A DNA stretch of 64,000 nt from Adineta ricciae (Eukaryota; Rotifera; Eurotatoria; Adinetida; Adinetidae): positions 1-64,000 of the forward strand of contig CAJNOJ010000139.1 of the NCBI GenBank assembly GCA_905250025.1, given 5' to 3'. Position numbers and translations under genes: made by a program. Positions 59,262 to 64,000 of this stretch are shown one piece after another. The notes beneath the pieces are model-generated. The model did not search any database. It had not been told where the DNA came from and was given only the letters and a program-made list of their open reading frames with translations. Position 1 is the stretch's first letter. Each line of letters starts with the position of its first letter.

Positions 59262-59484
59262 ATATTCTGAAAAATTCAAATCGGGCGCTAAGATATCTTA
59301 CGTGTCAAATGTAAAGTATTATGTAATGGCGGACCTAAAGATGATCATTTATTCTTTGAGATCCTTAATTCCACCGCTTTTTTGCGAGAACATATGGTTT
59401 GTTATGTCGCACTACTTACTGAATGCATTAAAAAGAATAAAAGGCTCAATTTCTTTCAGAATCTTGATAGCGACTATTTCATGA
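59262..59484 (+). CDS. Unknown conserved exon (copy 2 of block C, 5' cut by gap)
   Basis: Partner of 56434-56817. The part after the gap keeps the frame to the same stop, with one amino-acid change (LLDAL to LLNAL). Confidence 0.35.
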
Positions 59485-60540
59485 TATCAAATCCGGTTAC
59501 ATATCGGCTTTCACAAATGTAACGTGGTTATCGTTTGTCCAATCTTTTTGATATTTCTCAAAAGATAAAACATCATGAGTGCGGTTCTTTCATCAAATGG
59601 TGCATCGCTGTGCTCTTTAACTATCCCTGAAAACTTCAGTTCATTTGGCATAGTTGTTCAAAAATTATGACAATAATACTGCGTAAAACTCGATTACGGA
59701 ATTGGGACAAAAAATCGAGTGTGAACTGATCACTGTTCATTTTTCTGTGAAAGAACAATTTATTGAGAGGAATCTTCTATAAAAATTTTGTAATCGACAA
59801 TTCGGACTATCCAAAGGAAAGAAAAATAAATCAAGTTCACGTTTAGTTTGTATTAGAGACCTGTTTTATCAATGTAACGCGATGAATTTGACGTAGTTCT
59901 CTAGCTGATCTTGAATGTGGACTTGATTTTATGATTTAAACATACTTATGTCAAAAAAAGCACGATATACAAATGTGATAAATGAATAATAAAAAGAAGA
60001 AATACCCCCGCCTTTTCGGCAATCATCCTAACAGTTTTACGATGATGTTCAAGGACATTTTCGAGGCCTGATTTTTTTCCTACAGGTCTTTCTAGTTGTA
60101 ACTCTAGTCAGAAAACTAGTCTTGATCTAGAGTTATCTCCGCTTACTTAGATAAATGAAGAAATAGGCATAGATGTGTCATCGCGTTACACAAAGTCATC
60201 GTAAGAAGAACTTTTTTCAGGCAGAAGCACATGAATTAGATACTTCATGAAAGACTGGCTTTAGGTATCCTGTTTTTGTCATACATAGTTAGCACCAACG
60301 GATTGTAAAAACAGATACTCATTTTTTCGTTACACAATGATGTTACAAATTAGGTAGTTTTGGTTAAGCTCGCTGTCAAAAAGTGTACCACATAGAAACG
60401 TCGTTCTCTTGCTAACAGCTACTCCTAGTATGTCTTTACCAGTCCGGTATATATCAAACTGTTTGGATACACGGAGTGATGTCATAATCCCGTTACACCC
60501 GGTATTCATCCAAAAGCAGACAATTCGCTATGTTACCATA

Positions 60541-60879
60541 TGCAACTGAGTCGGTGTATCCAACACGATACCCAAATAGAAGAGTATCCTGGAAAGCTGA
60601 GGAATATGAGTGGATTTGGTGTATCCATCTCGATACCCATGTCTGTGTTTGTTGGGAACCTGACGAATGTGAGTGAATTTCGTGTATGCGGCCGCTACCC
60701 ACACCCTCAACAGATGCAAGTGGCGATGGGAGGGTATTAAGCAGCCTGCCAGCGGTGTGGCACCCGAAAAGATTTCAGGAGATTGGCGCATTGCTGATAA
60801 CGCTTATCATCGTTTCGATGAAGATGTAAGCGGCATTGTAGTATGGAGACGATTAATAATCGAAGCGATGGAAAACTAA
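60541..60879 (+). other. Short tandem repeats and Trp-rich conserved frame (block C, copy 2)
   Basis: Repeat anchors GTGTAT at 60554, 60619 and 60682 give periods of 65 and 63 bp. A C-rich CCCACACCCTCAAC stretch lies at 60697-60710. The following frame ends at 60879 with SGDWRIADNAYHRFDEDVSG and RRLIIEAMEN. Confidence 0.3.
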
Positions 60880-60986
60880 CCGCAGATTTCACGTTTTTGA
60901 TTTTATTCTAGAGTCTGAGGAAAAAGAGCATGTCTAATACTGCTCTTGTCCATACTCTTGTGACTATTTTATTCTTCGAAATCTAT

Positions 60987-63419
60987 TCAGTGGTTCTCTT
61001 TCTTCATTCGTTTATTCTCATGTTCGTCACATGAAGCGTTCGTTAATTTAGTTATTTTTTCTGTTATTGATTCCAAATTTTCTTGTTTACGAAAATAGTC
61101 TGCCATATTTTCCTCGATCTGAGCATATAAATTCATTGCCGCTGTTAAATTGTCTATTGCCAAAGGCACCTGATCCAATGAAGAATAAAGATCAGCCAGT
61201 TGAACATGACTGTCTGCTGCGATCTGTTTTTGGCAATTAACATCACGTAATTTCGACATAGTTGATGCTCTTTTTATATATTCATGGTGCATCAATTGAT
61301 AGGAAAGAGCTGTTTGATAGTCCAATCGTTCATCACTATGGAAGGAAACCATCTCCTCGACAAGATTCTGCATATCAGTAGGGGAAACATGAGGATTTTG
61401 TAGAAAAATACGGAATGCTTTTTCATAATTGATCGATGCATTATCATATTTACCGATTGATTTATACAAACCCGCTAAATACTCGTGCGTTTGCCCAATT
61501 TCAATATAATTTGACGGATAGAATCTCATCATATACTCAATATATGATTCTTTATATTTTGCAGCCATTGATACCGTTTCGATTTTTTCTGCCGAGTTTT
61601 CGTATATACCTTCATTATCGATCACCATCGGCTTCATTTTGAGTTGAAACACAACGCTCAATTGATCATAAATCTTCATCGTTTCATAATCGTTCTGCTC
61701 TTTTGCTAAAGCTAATAGAAAGCAATCTCTGGCTAAATTGAGATATTTTTCAGCTATTTTATCATCATGCATATCATCTGAGTAATATTCACCAATACTG
61801 AAATATAATTGTCCGAGTTCAATTGAGCAATTCAAACTGTCATCATCTTGATACTCCTGCCATATTGCAATGGCTTTTTCATATTTTGATACAATCTCAT
61901 TTTGACATTCTTCTTGTTCTTCACCCTGCAAACGCAAATGTTCCGATTGGCATTTAAATTCTATGGCCGAACACCATTTCTCCTCCTGCGGAAATAATTC
62001 AACCAAATTCTCGAATACGATCGTTTGAAGTTCCTTACTTCCGATCTCCGGTAGAATAAATGTAGATAATTTACTTAAACAATTTTTCAGCGTCCTTTTC
62101 GCTGATGAACTACTTTGAAAACTTCGTGTGTCTTGAACATTTTCATCATAAATTAACTCCAAATAAATCAACCAAAGTCGTTCGTTTTCGATATAATTAA
62201 CTTCGCCAACTTCGAATAGCGTTCCGATCATGAATAGAATTTCATCTTCGGTTTGAAAATGACTTAAATGAGATATGTCAGCAAACGATCGACTTTGAAC
62301 TTGGCAATCGATTTTGACTTCAAATAAAACGTTTTGCAATTGATCATCACTTTGCGCAAGTGAATTCAGATAAAATGTTGCTAATTGACGATGCTTTGTT
62401 GTCGAAAAGAAGCTATTAGTTATCGCTAAACGATAACTCGCCAGTTCGTCAATTTCATTACGTGACATTGTTTGACCACGATAGACAGTAAGCTTCGGAC
62501 TGTCGATATGTTTTGTTCGAAATTTTTCATATTCATCAGTCAATTGTTTGTATAGGTCTTGGATGAACCAGCCAAACAAAAATAACAATTCAACATTGTG
62601 TTTTCGGAGGGCTTGGTTAAGTAGACGATAGAGAAATGTATCACGACTATACCACCAGACGGCATTGCGTGGTTGGTAATTCAATTGAAATTCATCGATT
62701 AAATTGGTTTGTGTAATATTTCCGATGTAGTGTTCTTTTAATAGATCGAATTTTTGCCGACAGTAGTCGATTGGATATGGAAGATGGACTAAAATTTCAA
62801 TAAATCTTACCCATCAGGACCATTCTTTATCAGTTGTGTTTTCTTCTTCGATATCAGATTTACTTGTGATTTGGGTGAAAACTATTCTATCATCGTGTTT
62901 TCTGAAGTTATTCAGACTATTGGATAAGTTCAATATCAGGTTGTCTGATGAATCATAGACGTTTACAGTTTTAAAAAATTCGCTTCCATGTTCATGTTGA
63001 TTTTGACGGAGAACATGGATCGATTGAATGTTGTGTAAATCGACTAGTTGAGGGAATAACATATCGTTAAGCGAATGGCAGCATACTAAAAACGTTATAA
63101 AACCATCCTGCTCCGATTGCTGTAGATGGGCTAAACATTCGTCGATATTGTTGAATCGCATCGTTTTATCAACAACATTTATAAACTTTTCAAACATTAT
63201 ATTCTCATTGATGCGTTCAGTATTGAACATCGGAGGAGATGAAATTAACCACACTAATTGATACAATTCAAGTTTGATTCGTCTCGCACAATCTTTCGTT
63301 GAATCAAAAGTTCGTGAGAATGGTGGAAGTGTCTCAGATACAGAATCTACTATTTTTGTCATAGTGCAATGCCGATTCACCATATTTTCATTTGACTCAT
63401 CCATACTGTACTTCACCAT
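60987..63419 (-). CDS. Mono-ADP-ribosyltransferase (R-S-ExE) fused to TPR repeats
   Basis: Exons 63419-62864 and 62788-60987, intron 75 nt, phase 1; 785 aa. Without splicing exon 1 would stop at 62814. The donor AAGTAAAT at 62863 removes that stop and gives FTQIT-IHLPYPIDYCRQKF. Residues about 80-180 form the N-terminal domain usual in these rotifer proteins (VDKTMRFNNIDECL). The transferase core has VYRGQ with R289, SFFSTT with S314 and TEDEILF with E366 and E368, the R-S-ExE triad of arginine-specific ADP-ribosyltransferases, which transfer ADP-ribose from NAD to protein. C-terminal TPR-like helices span about 460-740 (YLAGLYKSIGKYDNASINYEKAF, VQLADLYSSLDQVPLAIDNL). No signal peptide, so probably cytosolic. 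Confidence 0.85.
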
Positions 63420-63479
63420 AAATGGTAGCAGAGCTGAAAGATGTTGAATACTTATTGTGAATCACAGGTGCAACATAAA

Positions 63480-63740
63480 AATTGCTTGGTTTTTTCCAAC
63501 AATTTTTTTTTTGTTCTCTCCCGTACTTCTATAACACACACTTCATAGACAGAAGAGAAAAAGTGTTTTACAAAAAATATTTTTGGATAAAGTCTTTCTC
63601 TTTACACATACATGGACAACAGAAGTATAAAAATAGCTCGGTTCGATTTCTGTTGCAGTTGAAGACTTTTTTCATCAGACAGTATTGTAAATCATACATT
63701 CGTTCTTGTATGTTATAAAGGATGGAAAATAATGCAAAAC
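63480..63740 (-). promoter_or_regulatory. Upstream segment of the ADP-ribosyltransferase gene, related to the GIMAP flank
   Basis: Matches 28768-28900 and 29085-29210 nearly base for base in several stretches (CTCTCCCGTACTTCT, TTTACAAAAAATATTT, AAGTATAAA, ATAGCTCGGTTCGATTTCTG). Here the two stretches are directly adjacent. Placed 60-320 bp 5' of the start codon. Confidence 0.55.
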
Positions 63741-64000
63741 TATAACAACAAGAAAAGTAGGAGATCACTTAGTCGAATGAAAAAGCATGATATACATCAT
63801 TTGAGTTTTTCTAAACTACTCAAATAATCATGTTTGTATAAATGAACGGAAATGTAATAAGTATCTCCATTGTCAGCATAAATAAAGCTGTGAAATAGTA
63901 CAACTTATCATTCTCCGGATATTTAAAAAGTCCATTTCCTTTTGGAATGCTGCTGAAACGAAAGAAATAACGATATCATTCTATATTAAAATAGTGGCAA
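63741..64000. other. Window end, no gene seen
   Basis: AT-rich sequence with no convincing frame on either strand. Confidence 0.5.

Noticed and set aside
58326..59279. Open frame that runs through the N block with a Met start
   Set aside because: The Met and unknown residues come from translating across 59209-59260 and flanking opposite-strand sequence. Only 58326-59208 is real coding sequence.
62814..63419. Stop codon that seems to separate the N-terminal region from the ADP-ribosyltransferase (apparent pseudogene)
   Set aside because: An alternative donor at 62863 (AAGTAAAT) and acceptor before 62788 give a phase-consistent join and remove the stop. The donor nearest the stop (62810) would be out of phase.

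Overview
The window looks like AT-rich nuclear DNA of a bdelloid rotifer. I infer this from the gene families (rhodopsin-like receptors of bdelloid type, ADP-ribosyltransferase-TPR proteins, F-box proteins whose leucine-rich repeats sit one per exon, polycystin-1 remnants, NHL-repeat proteins), from very short GT-AG introns (about 50-75 nt, one of 109 nt), and from two diverged but colinear copies of most loci. The genus cannot be fixed by eye.

Layout. 1-10.6 kb is largely single-copy: the end of a mucin-like gene built of mini-exons, a secreted helical-repeat protein, about 1.8 kb without a clear gene, a secreted GH116-like glycosidase, a SAM methyltransferase and two germin-like cupin genes. 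10.8-34.1 kb (block B1) holds decayed coding relics, a 7TM receptor, a secreted RidA-like protein, a secreted protein of unknown family, an NHL protein, an F-box-LRR gene with decayed LRR exons behind it, a giant LDLa/EGF/7TM receptor, a GIMAP/AIG1 GTPase, a polycystin remnant and a propeller-like membrane protein. After a single N at 34105 the sequence restarts inside the methyltransferase gene and repeats the series in the same order and orientation (34.1-56.4 kb, block B2). B2 lacks both cupin genes and the GIMAP gene, and is interrupted by a second single N (50449) next to an LTR with its primer-binding site. 56.4-64 kb contains a third duplicated block (about 2.6 kb, repeated after a 52-N gap at 59209-59260) that ends in an ADP-ribosyltransferase-TPR gene; only its second copy is complete.

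Main points. Two of the three gaps are followed at once by sequence already present upstream. The 'tandem duplication' may therefore be two haplotypes chained during assembly, not a real tandem array. Either way, the copies show stretches of perfect identity (1,133 bp and 685 bp) inside otherwise diverged sequence, which suggests gene conversion. I see no operon-like arrangement: genes lie on both strands with independent short intergenic regions. Several encode secreted or surface proteins (GH116, cupins, RidA, NHL, receptors). The GIMAP GTPase and the ADP-ribosyltransferase-TPR gene share a related upstream (promoter-side) sequence although they lie about 35 kb apart. Coordinates of spliced genes span first to last coding base; exons are listed in the evidence.
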